A DNA stretch of 15,793 nucleotides from Phellopilus nigrolimitatus (taxonomy: Eukaryota > Basidiomycota > Agaricomycetes > Hymenochaetales > Hymenochaetaceae). The stretch covers positions 1 through 15,793 of the forward strand of contig JAJOHG010000516.1 in assembly GCA_021029095.1 (NCBI GenBank), written 5' to 3'. Under the pieces are notes generated by a model. It was not told the origin of the DNA, did not search any database, and was given only the letters and a program-made list of their open reading frames with translations. Below are positions 1 to 8,200 of the stretch, piece after piece. The first letter of the stretch is position 1. Every line of letters begins with the position of its first letter. The position numbers and the translations under genes were made by a program.

Positions 1-1611
1 GAAGGGTTTGAAAAATACCAAAAGGTCTGACGGCGAAGAATGTGGACGAGACGTGGACGGGGCAAGGAAGGAACTGAGGGAAGCCACGGTCGTGTCGACT
101 TCATCTTCCTCGTCTCTTTCCGCCTCGAAATTCCACGCTGGCAGACATTCAAATATACGGCTCATATTCGCCCAGTCATAAAGACTGCTACTCCCATAAA
201 GGCAGGCAAGAGCTAGTCGTGCCAAATCTTCATCATCGGAAATCAGCCTCTGCGAGGCCACCAGTGTTGGCTTTGACGCCTCGAATATAGGCACAACCAC
301 ATCAAGATTGGCGTGGAGAATATAGTCATACAAAAGACGTTTGAACAGGCCTGAATCTGGCTTGCCCGCGCGTTCACAGCGGGACTCGAGGACGAACAAA
401 TATGGCATGACCAGCCTTCGAATGTCGTTGACGATGGTATCGGCTGCGCTGTGAGCAAGGTACCGGCGAACAACGTCGCGTGGTTCAAGCGAAACCCACT
501 CAGATATGCTGATAGTCTCAGCAGATCCACCGGTTTCAGATCCTGGGGAATCGTAAACCAAGCGAGAGACCAACGAAAGATCTTCGCCAAGTTCGTCGAG
601 ACCGACGACGCCTTGGGATACTCCATGCTGCACTAGACTGAGTGCCATGTCCACCAATCCAGTAGACGAAACGATAACTTCGACTCGTTCTTTGTACCAC
701 GACAGAATTTCTCCTGCTGTGAGAAGATTAGGGTGCAAAGAGTGCTCCAAATTTGTCTCATCATCGACATGACAGTCTGTCGAGGGAAGGGCGACCTGCG
801 AACACGCAAGCTTGACGTTCTCTTTTTCCGTGAAGTCCGGTTCAACTCTCCAAGGGCTTCCCTGAATGAAGCTCTCCATTCCAGATTGAGAATCAATGGC
901 AGGCAATAGGTCACGATAGTCAGAAGGGTCGGCAAAAAGAGGTATCCGTGTGATAATTTGAAAACGATGTGGAAACACACTTGAGTTATGTCGCTGTATT
1001 ATAATTTTTAGGGCCAGAAATTGCATTTGCGATGCTAACGCCAAACACATGAGGGATACGTCTTCTGTGAGAAAGACAGACAGCGGCAATGGCTGAAGCA
1101 CGTGTGCCGAAGTCATCATTACAGCGGTTGGTAGACCTTCAGTGTCGGTGTCTGCCCAAGGGTCGTCCTCCCATCCCTCATCTGCATCACTCTCAGAGTA
1201 TGTAGTAGAGCTAGCTGCGGCCAAACTGTCCCGCACTTCTTCGTAGGTCCGTAAGCGGTCCTGACGCTGCAACAACACCGACCGAATCTGACACAGTTGA
1301 GCGTCAGCGACGTGAGAGGAGAAATAGGCAGAGACAGTTCCTCGCAAGTCATTCGGGTCGGAGGAGCCGCTCTCCTGGATACGCAAAGCTACTTCCAGTC
1401 GAAGTACGGCGGAAGCGGTCCTCCGAATTCCTAGATCGAGTAAAAAACGCTGTACGTCGATATCATCGAGGACGCGGTCAACGCAAGCGGCAGCAGCCCA
1501 CAAGTCGTCCTGGACATGGGTTAAGATTTCATCCGCAAGTTGTACAGTCAGTTCGAGATCATCTAGTGCTGTCCAACGAGTGCAGAGTTCGGCGTCAGTC
1601 GGCGAGGTCAT
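1..1611 (-). CDS. sec39: Sec39-domain protein (Dsl1 tethering complex), 3' part outside window
   Basis: An uninterrupted frame runs from an ATG at 1611 to the window edge (537 codons, no stop, no intron needed), so the C-terminus is missing. The translation starts MTSPTDAELC and has a DDLWAAAACVDRVLDD segment near residue 35, an acidic linker (EGWEDDPWADTDTE) near 160, and towards the end VVRRYLAHSA, DIRRLVMPYLFVLESR, LARLALACLYGSSSLYDWA and RIFECLPAW. I recognise these as the helical fungal Sec39 domain (NBAS-related). Sec39 is a peripheral ER subunit of the Dsl1 complex that tethers Golgi-derived COPI vesicles. The start is chosen because the conserved N-terminal helix follows it directly; another ATG 13 nt upstream is in a different frame. 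Only 54 bp of native DNA lie between the ATG and a transposon. Identification is by remembered conservation. Confidence 0.75.
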   Translation of the reverse strand, partial: MTSPTDAELCTRWTALDDLELTVQLADEILTHVQDDLWAAAACVDRVLDDIDVQRFLLDLGIRRTASAVLRLEVALRIQESGSSDPNDLRGTVSAYFSSHVADAQLCQIRSVLLQRQDRLRTYEEVRDSLAAASSTTYSESDADEGWEDDPWADTDTEGLPTAVMMTSAHVLQPLPLSVFLTEDVSLMCLALASQMQFLALKIIIQRHNSSVFPHRFQIITRIPLFADPSDYRDLLPAIDSQSGMESFIQGSPWRVEPDFTEKENVKLACSQVALPSTDCHVDDETNLEHSLHPNLLTAGEILSWYKERVEVIVSSTGLVDMALSLVQHGVSQGVVGLDELGEDLSLVSRLVYDSPGSETGGSAETISISEWVSLEPRDVVRRYLAHSAADTIVNDIRRLVMPYLFVLESRCERAGKPDSGLFKRLLYDYILHANLDVVVPIFEASKPTLVASQRLISDDEDLARLALACLYGSSSLYDWANMSRIFECLPAWNFEAERDEEDEVDTTVASLSSFLAPSTSRPHSSPSDLLVFFKPF

Positions 1612-1665
1612 GTTCACGGGTGGACATCCCAACTGCACGGTGCACCTTCCGCCGAAGTACTACAC
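1612..1665 (-). promoter_or_regulatory. Remnant native 5' flank of the Sec39 gene
   Basis: These 54 bases are all that separates the Sec39 start codon from the left end of the inserted element; the last five (TACAC) are its target duplication. No TATA-like sequence is visible here. The stretch is probably 5' untranslated region, with the rest of the promoter now beyond the insertion. This is inferred from position only. Confidence 0.4.
1661..1665 (+). repeat. Left target-site duplication (TACAC) of outer element
   Basis: TACAC directly abuts the outer end of the left terminal inverted repeat and recurs at 3957-3961. The next bases outwards differ, so the duplication is 5 bp. Confidence 0.7.
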
Positions 1666-1700
1666 GTGAGGGGAGGCAACGCCTGCCAAAAGAGTGTGCA
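1666..1700 (+). repeat. Left terminal inverted repeat of outer element
   Basis: This 35-bp stretch pairs with 3922-3956 in inverted orientation. The only differences are two adjacent bases at positions 15-16 of the repeat (CG here, TC in the reverse complement of the right copy). Confidence 0.75.
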
Positions 1701-1718
1701 TTTGTAGTTGCTTACATA

Positions 1719-1750
1719 CAGTGGCTCACATAAGTAATGGAACACGTGAT
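1719..1750 (+). repeat. Left TIR of Tc1/mariner element
   Basis: This 32-bp repeat is identical to the reverse complement of 3286-3317. The identity stops at 1751 (G here, C in the partner). Confidence 0.95.
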
Positions 1751-1990
1751 GTAAAAAAATTATTGTGCCGTGTCCCGACAACTGCTTCAAATTCTACGGT
1801 TTTTTTTGTTGTGTCCATCTATCTAAATGGTGAAGATGACATGCAAGAAGAATGAGACTGGTCCGTGTAGAGAGTGTGAAGAAAAGTAGAAAAAACTTTT
1901 GATGCAGGGTTCCAATACTTTTGTGTTTCGGGTATGAGGAAAGTTATGGCGATAAAAAAAAACGGAGAAAACGAATTGTTCCAATCCAAC

Positions 1991-3016
1991 TCAATATTTT
2001 GTATGTCCACCCCTTGCCTTCTTCAATGCTTCGACACGGCGGGGCATACTCTCGAAGAGTTTGTCAATATAGGCCTGATCAATACCATACCATTCCTCCT
2101 GCAACGCCTGCCAAAACTCATCTTTGTTGCGTGGAAGAGGGTCCCGTGCACGTACAAGATGGTCAAGGTGGTTCCATACGTGCTCAATGATATTCATATC
2201 CGGACTGCTGGGCGCCCAATCGAGTAAATCGATCTTTTTTGTTCTCAGCCAGTCCGATGTGCGCTTCGAACGGTGCTTCGGATCACCATCCTGTTGAAAA
2301 TAGACGTCTTTTTTCTTCATGCCGAGGTCCTTCAGGCTCCCAAAAAACCCACCCTGTAAGATTTCAAGGTAGAGCTCTGAGTCCATGGTCCCGTCAATGC
2401 GATAAAGCCGGCCAACCCCCTGTGCAGTGACACAGCCCCAAACCATGATGTTTCCCCCTCCATGCTTCACGATTTTCTTCGTGTAACGCTCATCCTCGGC
2501 CTGCCCTGACCTCCTCCAGCAATACTGGTGCCCATCCGAGGCGACCAGGTTGAACTTCGACTCGTCCGAAAATACCACCGCCCGCCAATTCTCCACTGTC
2601 CAATGTTGGTGCGTGTTTGCCCAGACCCTGCGTTTGCATTTGTTGACCGGTGTCAGCAAGGGTTTTTTCCGACGTACACAAGCCTTGAGGCCTTGCTCTC
2701 TGAGGCGGCGGCGGACCGTTTCGGCGGAGACATTCAGAAAGTGTTTGCGCTGGACATCTGTGGCGTCACGGTACTCGGTTGAAGCGAGCTTTCTGGCAGC
2801 AATTCGTCCATCAAAATCCGTAAAATTGCGTGGGCGTCCTGGCTTGGGCTTTACTTCGTAGAACTTTTGAGTGTCACGAAGGCTGGAGTATATCCTCGAG
2901 ACGGTAGAGCGAGAAACTTTGGTCTCATCGGACACCTCATCAACAGTTTTTCCAGAACGCCTAAGAAGTACAATCCGGGCCTTTTTTGTGGGTGTGGTGT
3001 ATGCCATATGGTGCAC
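1991..3016 (-). CDS. Tc1/mariner-type DD34E transposase
   Basis: This 341-aa intronless protein would cut and paste the surrounding element. The N-terminus has a helix-turn-helix region (about residues 10-45, VDEVSDETKVSRSTVSRIY), followed by KPGRPR at 58-63, a GRPR-type DNA-contact motif, and a second helical DNA-binding stretch near 80-110. The catalytic triad is complete: D151 in VVFSDESKFN, D243 in YFQQDGDPKH, and E278 in PDMNIIEHVW, with 34 residues between the second Asp and the Glu, which is the Tc1 spacing. The family usually has an Asn where G244 stands (QQDN); otherwise the motif is normal. Length is typical (about 340 aa). Translation could start at M1 or M4 (MHHM). No stop or frameshift is present, so the enzyme may be functional; that is inference. 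Confidence 0.93.
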   Translation of the reverse strand: MHHMAYTTPTKKARIVLLRRSGKTVDEVSDETKVSRSTVSRIYSSLRDTQKFYEVKPKPGRPRNFTDFDGRIAARKLASTEYRDATDVQRKHFLNVSAETVRRRLREQGLKACVRRKKPLLTPVNKCKRRVWANTHQHWTVENWRAVVFSDESKFNLVASDGHQYCWRRSGQAEDERYTKKIVKHGGGNIMVWGCVTAQGVGRLYRIDGTMDSELYLEILQGGFFGSLKDLGMKKKDVYFQQDGDPKHRSKRTSDWLRTKKIDLLDWAPSSPDMNIIEHVWNHLDHLVRARDPLPRNKDEFWQALQEEWYGIDQAYIDKLFESMPRRVEALKKARGGHTKY

Positions 3017-3285
3017 AGACAGCTAGATCAGGCAAAAGAAGAAGTTTCACTGTGGCGAAAATCGTGGAGAGGATAAACGACACCTGTCAGTAGGAGGAGT
3101 GGTCACATGGTCAAAAGAATTGGAACACCGCCATCGGAGTCTTTCCTCATTTCCAGCCCAGCAACTGGATCTTTTTTCTTCAAATTTTACATATTGATTG
3201 CAGGGCATATTAGTCGTAATATGACACAGAAAAAATCAGAGTATTTGAATTATTCTACGAGAAATAACAGAGCGAACCCTTTGAG

Positions 3286-3317
3286 ATCACGTGTTCCATT
3301 ACTTATGTGAGCCACTG
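3286..3317 (-). repeat. Right TIR of Tc1/mariner element
   Basis: This is the perfect inverted copy of 1719-1750, ending GAGCCACTG and followed by the TA target duplication at 3318-3319. Confidence 0.95.
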
Positions 3318-3366
3318 TATCTACCAAAAACGGAAATTTTGCGGCTCATGAGTGAAAGAAAAGTTA

Positions 3367-3635
3367 CAGAACGATTTTTTGACCTCAATTCTTCTCCGTT
3401 TTGCGAGATTTAAGCTGGTAAATGCTCGGGTGGTATGGGGCTGGGAGGTCTACAAGCTCGATTTTTTAATCTGTTCTTCAAAGTTTTAGAACAGCCATGC
3501 AAGACTGCTGTTCTGATGCTTTGACGGAGAAATTAAAAAATCGAGCTTGTAGACCTCCCAGCTCCATACCACCCGAGCATTTACCAGCTTAAATCTCGCA
3601 AAACGGAGAAGAATTGAGCTCAAAAAATCGTTCTG
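3367..3635. repeat. 269-bp palindrome (foldback/hairpin) inside the outer element
   Basis: The outer 104 bp of each side (3367-3470 and 3532-3635) are inverted copies matching at 102 of 104 positions; the mismatches lie at 3383 and 3445. The symmetry continues inward with shared blocks TCAAAG and AGAACAGC, the latter pairing at 3488-3495 and 3507-3514, leaving an 11-nt loop centred at 3501. The whole segment is therefore one imperfect palindrome of ~129-bp arms. No target duplication is visible at its ends, so it may be an internal part of the outer element or a separate foldback insertion. A transcript through it would form a long hairpin. I see no credible protein in it. Confidence 0.9.
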
Positions 3636-3921
3636 CGCGTTTGCATGTATGCGCGGGCATTCCTGTGCGCCGTGGTCACGTGCCAGCCGAAAATGCACTC
3701 ACCTCCTGCTGTTTTCTTTGCTATAAATCTTTCCTCAGAAAAAACCTACAATACATCAAGTGCATATTGTATTTATAACCTTATAAAACAGTTTTATGGC
3801 TTTAAAAAAAATAAAAGTCAGCAAGGAGTGGCTGAATTGCGTCAAGTTGACCATCTGTAGGTCTTTGCCACCGGAATTTCTTAAATTGGCAAGTGCCGAT
3901 CATTTGTCAGATTACAAAGCG

Positions 3922-3956
3922 TGCACACTCTTTTGGCAGGGATTGCCTCCCCTCAC
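3922..3956 (-). repeat. Right terminal inverted repeat of outer element
   Basis: This is the inverted partner of 1666-1700 (33 of 35 identical), ending CCCCTCAC at 3956 immediately before the second TACAC. Confidence 0.75.
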
Positions 3957-3961
3957 TACAC
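3957..3961 (+). repeat. Right target-site duplication (TACAC) of outer element
   Basis: This is the second copy of the TACAC found at 1661-1665, directly abutting the right terminal inverted repeat. Confidence 0.7.
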
Positions 3962-3973
3962 GTACATGTCACG

Positions 3974-3980
3974 TATATAT
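3974..3980 (-). promoter_or_regulatory. Candidate displaced TATA box of the Sec39 gene
   Basis: TATATAT lies just outside the right target duplication of the outer element. With the insertion and one TACAC removed, it would have been about 65-70 bp upstream of the Sec39 start codon, a normal position for a fungal TATA box. It is now about 2.4 kb away. This assignment rests only on sequence and distance. Confidence 0.3.
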
Positions 3981-4109
3981 CACATGACTCAGAGTACGAC
4001 GTATTTCTATTGGTCGTCCTAATAGTAATACTAATAAGTGTACAAAAGTATGTGCACTTACATGCATCAACCTCTAGTTAAGAGGTATTACGACATGTAA
4101 TATTTCATA

Positions 4110-5065
4110 TTACAGTAGAGCTTTATCAAGTACATCCGCTCCTACATGTTGTTCAAGCCCGCAAAGTCGTTCACGGATCCAATTCTTCACTCCTTCCGTC
4201 TCCTGCCCAGCGATGCGAATAATGCACCCTCCTTCAATTTCACTCATTGACCATATCTGTCCCGCAGGTGAACTCTGCTGATAAACGGTAATTTCGCGGT
4301 ATGAAGCGGATAACAAATCTACGAGCGACCGTGATTTAGGTCCACATAGAATGAGTGTCGCATAGCAGGAATAAGCGCCCATCCGATCCTTGAGCAATCG
4401 CCGTCCATTTATTTTCTCTTCCAGAAGTAAAGCATCCCTTGCGATTCGTTTCTTTCCCAGCCAGACTTCATTGACACTGTAATATCTGGAAAATTGCCAT
4501 TCCTCTCCTCTCGACATACGTCCTGATGTTACCCAGTCAAGTAGAACCGCTGAAGCTCCCTCTTCAAGTCGAAATGTTTGGATCTGGTTGTATGCCGCGT
4601 CGGAAAAGCAGGTGACGGGATCTGGCAGTAGCAAAAGCAACCCGTCCTTTTGCACACATGCGTCTAATCTCTGTACGGTAGACAGTCCAAACACATTGTC
4701 TGCACTAGCGGCGTTTCTGGCAAGCCTCGCGCCGGGTCGATGCTTAAACACCTTGGTCGATCCCTAAGACAACAGATTAAGTGATTTAGGCCGTGCAGAT
4801 ATAGTCAAATTGACCTTCTCACTTGAGTAAGAAGTAAGAGAGCAGCCCCAGCTCCAACATCGACCCGAAGATGAATGCGGTCTCCGCTGACAAGGCCACC
4901 ACCGTACGTCAGAACATATGCGATAGCGACCGATGACTCATGTACTCGGGGCGAAAGCAGTTTCAGGGGATATTTGTACGACAGCTTTGAAAAGATGGCC
5001 TGGCAACCATGCAGATTGAGCGAAATCCGACCAGAGCCTGCTGCATTGTCGAAGTCGATGTTCAT
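4110..5065 (-). CDS. ureD: Urease accessory protein UreD
   Basis: Two exons on the minus strand (5065-4823 and 4763-4110) join across a 59-nt GT-AG intron (4822-4764, phase 0) into a 298-aa protein. UreD (UreH) works with UreF and UreG to load nickel into the urease active site. The core signature is clear: GSGRISL (10-16), YPLKLLSPR (32-40), TYGGGLVSGDRI (53-64), GAALLLLTQ and, directly across the splice junction, GSTKVFKHRPG. DPVTCFSDAAYNQIQTF follows, as in fungal UreD proteins. Length fits fungal homologues. The start at 5065 gives an N-terminus just before the conserved GRISL strand. The 3' end faces the transposon nest. The opposite-strand gene starts 154 bp away, so the two share a divergent promoter. 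Confidence 0.92.
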
Positions 5066-5219
5066 GAGCGAACGAGCAAGAGGTTCGCGGATTCTATTTG
5101 CGGCCGTGTGAGTTAGCGCTTCCGAACGCGACGCGTTTTTTCTCGTCGTCCATCATCCACCGACCACCGTCCACCGACTGTCGGCAGTCGACTGTCACGA
5201 ATTCCTGTCTTTTTACGCC
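5066..5219. promoter_or_regulatory. Divergent promoter between ureD and the coiled-coil gene
   Basis: This 154-bp gap separates two start codons that point away from each other. It holds the near-palindrome AACGCGACGCGTT (5125-5137), which contains ACGCGA and ACGCGT, the core bound by MBF-type G1/S regulators in other fungi. Further on there are CCACCGAC-type repeats and the inverted repeat CGACTG-TCGG-CAGTCG (5175-5190). No obvious TATA box is present. Regulation by MBF is inference from the motif alone. Confidence 0.45.
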
Positions 5220-8200
5220 ATGACGGACGTCGAACTCGCCGCTGCTCTGTCTAGCGATGTCGAGCCTGAACATGAGTTATCTGGCACCGCCGTATCTGAA
5301 GATGTGACCAAGCCTCACTCCTCGGTCGAGATCGACAACGCGTCTTCGACTGTAGACAATGAAAACCATGCGGATGAGGAGCACGAACAGGACGTGGTTG
5401 ATGAACAGCCTTTTGATTCGGTTCAGACAAGCGGAGCAGAGCATGTTGTCTCTGCGGATACACCAGGCGTGATTCAGGAGGCCAATGTAGTCAAACAGGA
5501 AGGCAAGACTGCGACGAAGACGACTGCGGCCTCGAAATCACCGCTAGGTAAGAACGGTAAGTCTATGACAGGCTCTGCTCCCTTGGTGAAAAAGGTGCGT
5601 TGAACATGTTTTCGCATATCCCACTTGTATATCAGCGGGATCTAATATCTCACTCCAGGTCATTAACTCAGGTACTTTTGGTGCAGGATCCGTCAAGCCC
5701 ACGCCTCCGGTCGTTTCGAAAGCGGCCAGCACATCCTCTACTGTCAAACCCACCCCAACCGCTTCAGCTGCTCTCAGGAAGTCTACGAGTGGCGCACCCG
5801 CACCCAAATCTTCGACGACAACAAGAACTCCAGCTGCAAAGGCCTCTACAACTTCAAACAAGCCAGCTATGTCTTCAGCGAAGACCGGGATTTCGTCATC
5901 TCTAGCTTCATCTAGTCCGACGACGATCCGAAGGCCGTCCGTGCCTCCAAAGCCACCACTGGTGAACTCGACCGCGGCCAAACGTCAACCGTCTCCCGAG
6001 ACGACCAAGACGACGACCCGGACGGTAGTGTCTCCGGTTGGTTCTGCCAGGTCTGCGACATCTACCACTACGAATCGGCCGCGCGCTTCCGTCTCTGATG
6101 GGTTACCGTCGAGACGCACATCGCTGGGTCCGAAGCCTGCTCCCCCAGCGACAGCAAAGCCTCCATTGACTACTAGGAGGACGCCGGGAGCGGCCTCGGT
6201 TACTTCTCTGAAGGAAATCAAGGAAGATAATGCCGCGAATGAAGAGCTGTCGAAGAAGGTTCTTATTCATCTAAAGCCTTTAAGTATATACGGAGGCATC
6301 TGACATTTATATCCTCATTAGCTTGTCGATGCGCAGTCTTCACTTAAGGCCCAAAGTGAACAAGTAGCGTCCCTTCAGAGCGAGTTGAAGCTTGCTCGGG
6401 ACCAGCTGGTTGCTGTGTCTGCTGATGCGCAATCAAAGCAAACTGCGCTGGATGAGCTACAGAAGGCGAAGGATAGTGCAGAAGAGCAGCTTTCCTCTCA
6501 GAAGTCTGCAGTTGATGAGCTTCGCGCGGAGGTCGAAAAGTTCAATTTTGCACTTGCAGACGTTACTGAAAAGGTAAGATATATCTCGCTCTGCGTATAT
6601 CTCCACCACTTTCGCTAATGACTCTTCTCTAGCTAAACGCTGCTGATGCCGAAGTTGCCTCGAAGTCGAACCAGGTCAAGTCACTTGAGGACCAGATCGG
6701 GGCTCTTGTGGAGGACGATGAAGCTACGAAACAAGAGTTAGCAGCTCTGAAGGCCTCGATCGACGCATCAGTATCAGATTCGTCAGCTGCTGCTGCCATT
6801 GAACACGAAGCTTTGCTCAAAGCTCAAGCTGACCTCGATGCTATCAAATCTGAGGCCAGTGCTCTCAGCGTCGCCCAGGAGAATGCATTAAAGCAGGCTT
6901 TGGATAAGGCGAAGGAGCTCGAGGCTGCTGCTGCTCGTGCTGATGAGCTTGCTGTACAGGTTGCTGAACTCAAGGCCGAGAAAGAGGAGAATGCGAACAA
7001 GCTCTCCGAACTCGAGGTCGAGATTCTCGAGCTGAAAGAGGCCGCGGCCAAGGTGGAAGACGAGGAGGGCCAGGCTTTGTTGCGTATAAAGGCTTTGGAG
7101 GAGCAGATTGCGAAAGCAAGTGCGGCCTCGGAACAGGCGCTTATCGAGGCTAAGAAGAGGGAAGAGGAGCACGAACGTGCGTTAGATGACGCCCACCGCC
7201 AACACGACGAGGCTCTTAAGGCAGCAGGCACTGAGCAAGACGAGCTCTCTGCGAAGCTGAAGGATCTCGAGGAAGAACTGGCTGGGGCTGTCTCTCGTCA
7301 TACTCAGGCCCTTGCCGATGCGACCTCCGCCGAGCAAGTGCATGCTGCCAAGATCGAGGAGCTCGAGAAGCTTCACGCTGAAAAGGCGAGCGAGCTTTCG
7401 GCTGAAATCCAGCGTCTCGCTCTCGAACTCGCGGTGGGTGTGCCTAGCTAACAATCAATTTCATCTTGATTAATAATCGTTCAATAGGGTCAAGAGGACC
7501 AGTACGCTGTCAAAGTGAACGCCGTCAAGGCGGAGCACGAACAGCTTTTGCAGGAGGCTTTCCAGAAAGCAAAGGTCAGTTTCCGTGCCTATGCCGTCTC
7601 GTCCTAGACTCACAACAAAAACCAGACGGAGGCCGGCGATATCCATAGTCAAGATCTGCACACTTTGCGTACACAGTCGCAAGCGATGATCGAGCAGCTT
7701 AACACCGCACACAAGTCATATATTGATGATCTCAAGGCGGATCACGAGTCGGCCCTCGATGCCAAAGTTAAGGCATTGGACAAGACAATCAGCAACCAGT
7801 CGCTCGAGCTCAAGGCGACACAGGATGACCTGGCAAAGGCGAAGGCTGCACTTGCTGCCTCTGTCCCCGAAATCGAGACATTGAGGAAACAGCTCGAGGA
7901 AGCTGAGAGGACGGCGGAAGCTGTCTCTGCGTCCTCCGCTTCAGGCAACGCCTCAGAAGTATTACGTCTGACGAGAGAACTTTCGTCCGCGAACGATGAG
8001 GCAGCAGCCCTTAAGGAAGTTCTGGACGCGCAGAAGGACTCTTTGTCTGAGATGTTGCACAATCACTCTACGGAGCTGGAATTTGCGGCTAAAGGTCGTG
8101 CTGAGGAGGTGACGAAGCTCCGCGCCGAGCACGAGGAAGCGACTTCTGTACTCGTGAGAGAGAAATCCGCTTTGGCAGAGCGCGTGTCCGACCTTGAAGG

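Larger units (their letters stand above)
1719..3317 (-). mobile_element. Complete Tc1/mariner (IS630-Tc1) transposon
   Basis: The element is 1,599 bp. Its ends are perfect 32-bp inverted repeats starting CAGTGGCTCACATAAG (1719-1750 and 3286-3317), flanked by the TA duplication that defines this superfamily (1717-1718 and 3318-3319). It carries one intact DD34E transposase gene on the minus strand. Identical ends and an unbroken reading frame suggest a recent, possibly active insertion. It sits inside the outer element and is therefore the younger event. Confidence 0.95.
1666..3956. mobile_element. Outer TIR element, probably non-autonomous, interrupted by a Tc1/mariner copy
   Basis: The two ends are inverted copies of each other: 1666-1700 matches the reverse complement of 3922-3956 at 33 of 35 positions, both starting GTGAGGGGAGGCAA, with weaker similarity further in (TTTGTA is shared). 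The same 5 bp, TACAC, flanks both ends (1661-1665 and 3957-3961), as expected of a target-site duplication. Removing the inner Tc1 element and one TA leaves about 0.69 kb with no convincing coding region, so it resembles a MITE or deleted DNA transposon. I cannot assign a superfamily: a 5-bp duplication with GTGAGG ends fits none of the common classes I can recall with confidence. It lies between the Sec39 gene and ureD. Confidence 0.75.

Noticed and set aside
1819..3310. Several short open frames on the plus strand through the transposon
   Set aside because: They lie antisense to the transposase or in its flanks, show no family features, and overlap each other in different frames.
3486..3860. 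Short open frames in and beside the palindrome (for example 3486-3698 minus)
   Set aside because: They read through a hairpin repeat and start outside it; composition reflects the repeat, not a conserved protein.
6289..6303. Alternative donor (A|GTATAT) for the second intron of the coiled-coil gene
   Set aside because: It would give a phase-1 end that does not match the phase-0 acceptor at 6321, breaking the frame; AAG|GTTCTT at 6259 keeps it.
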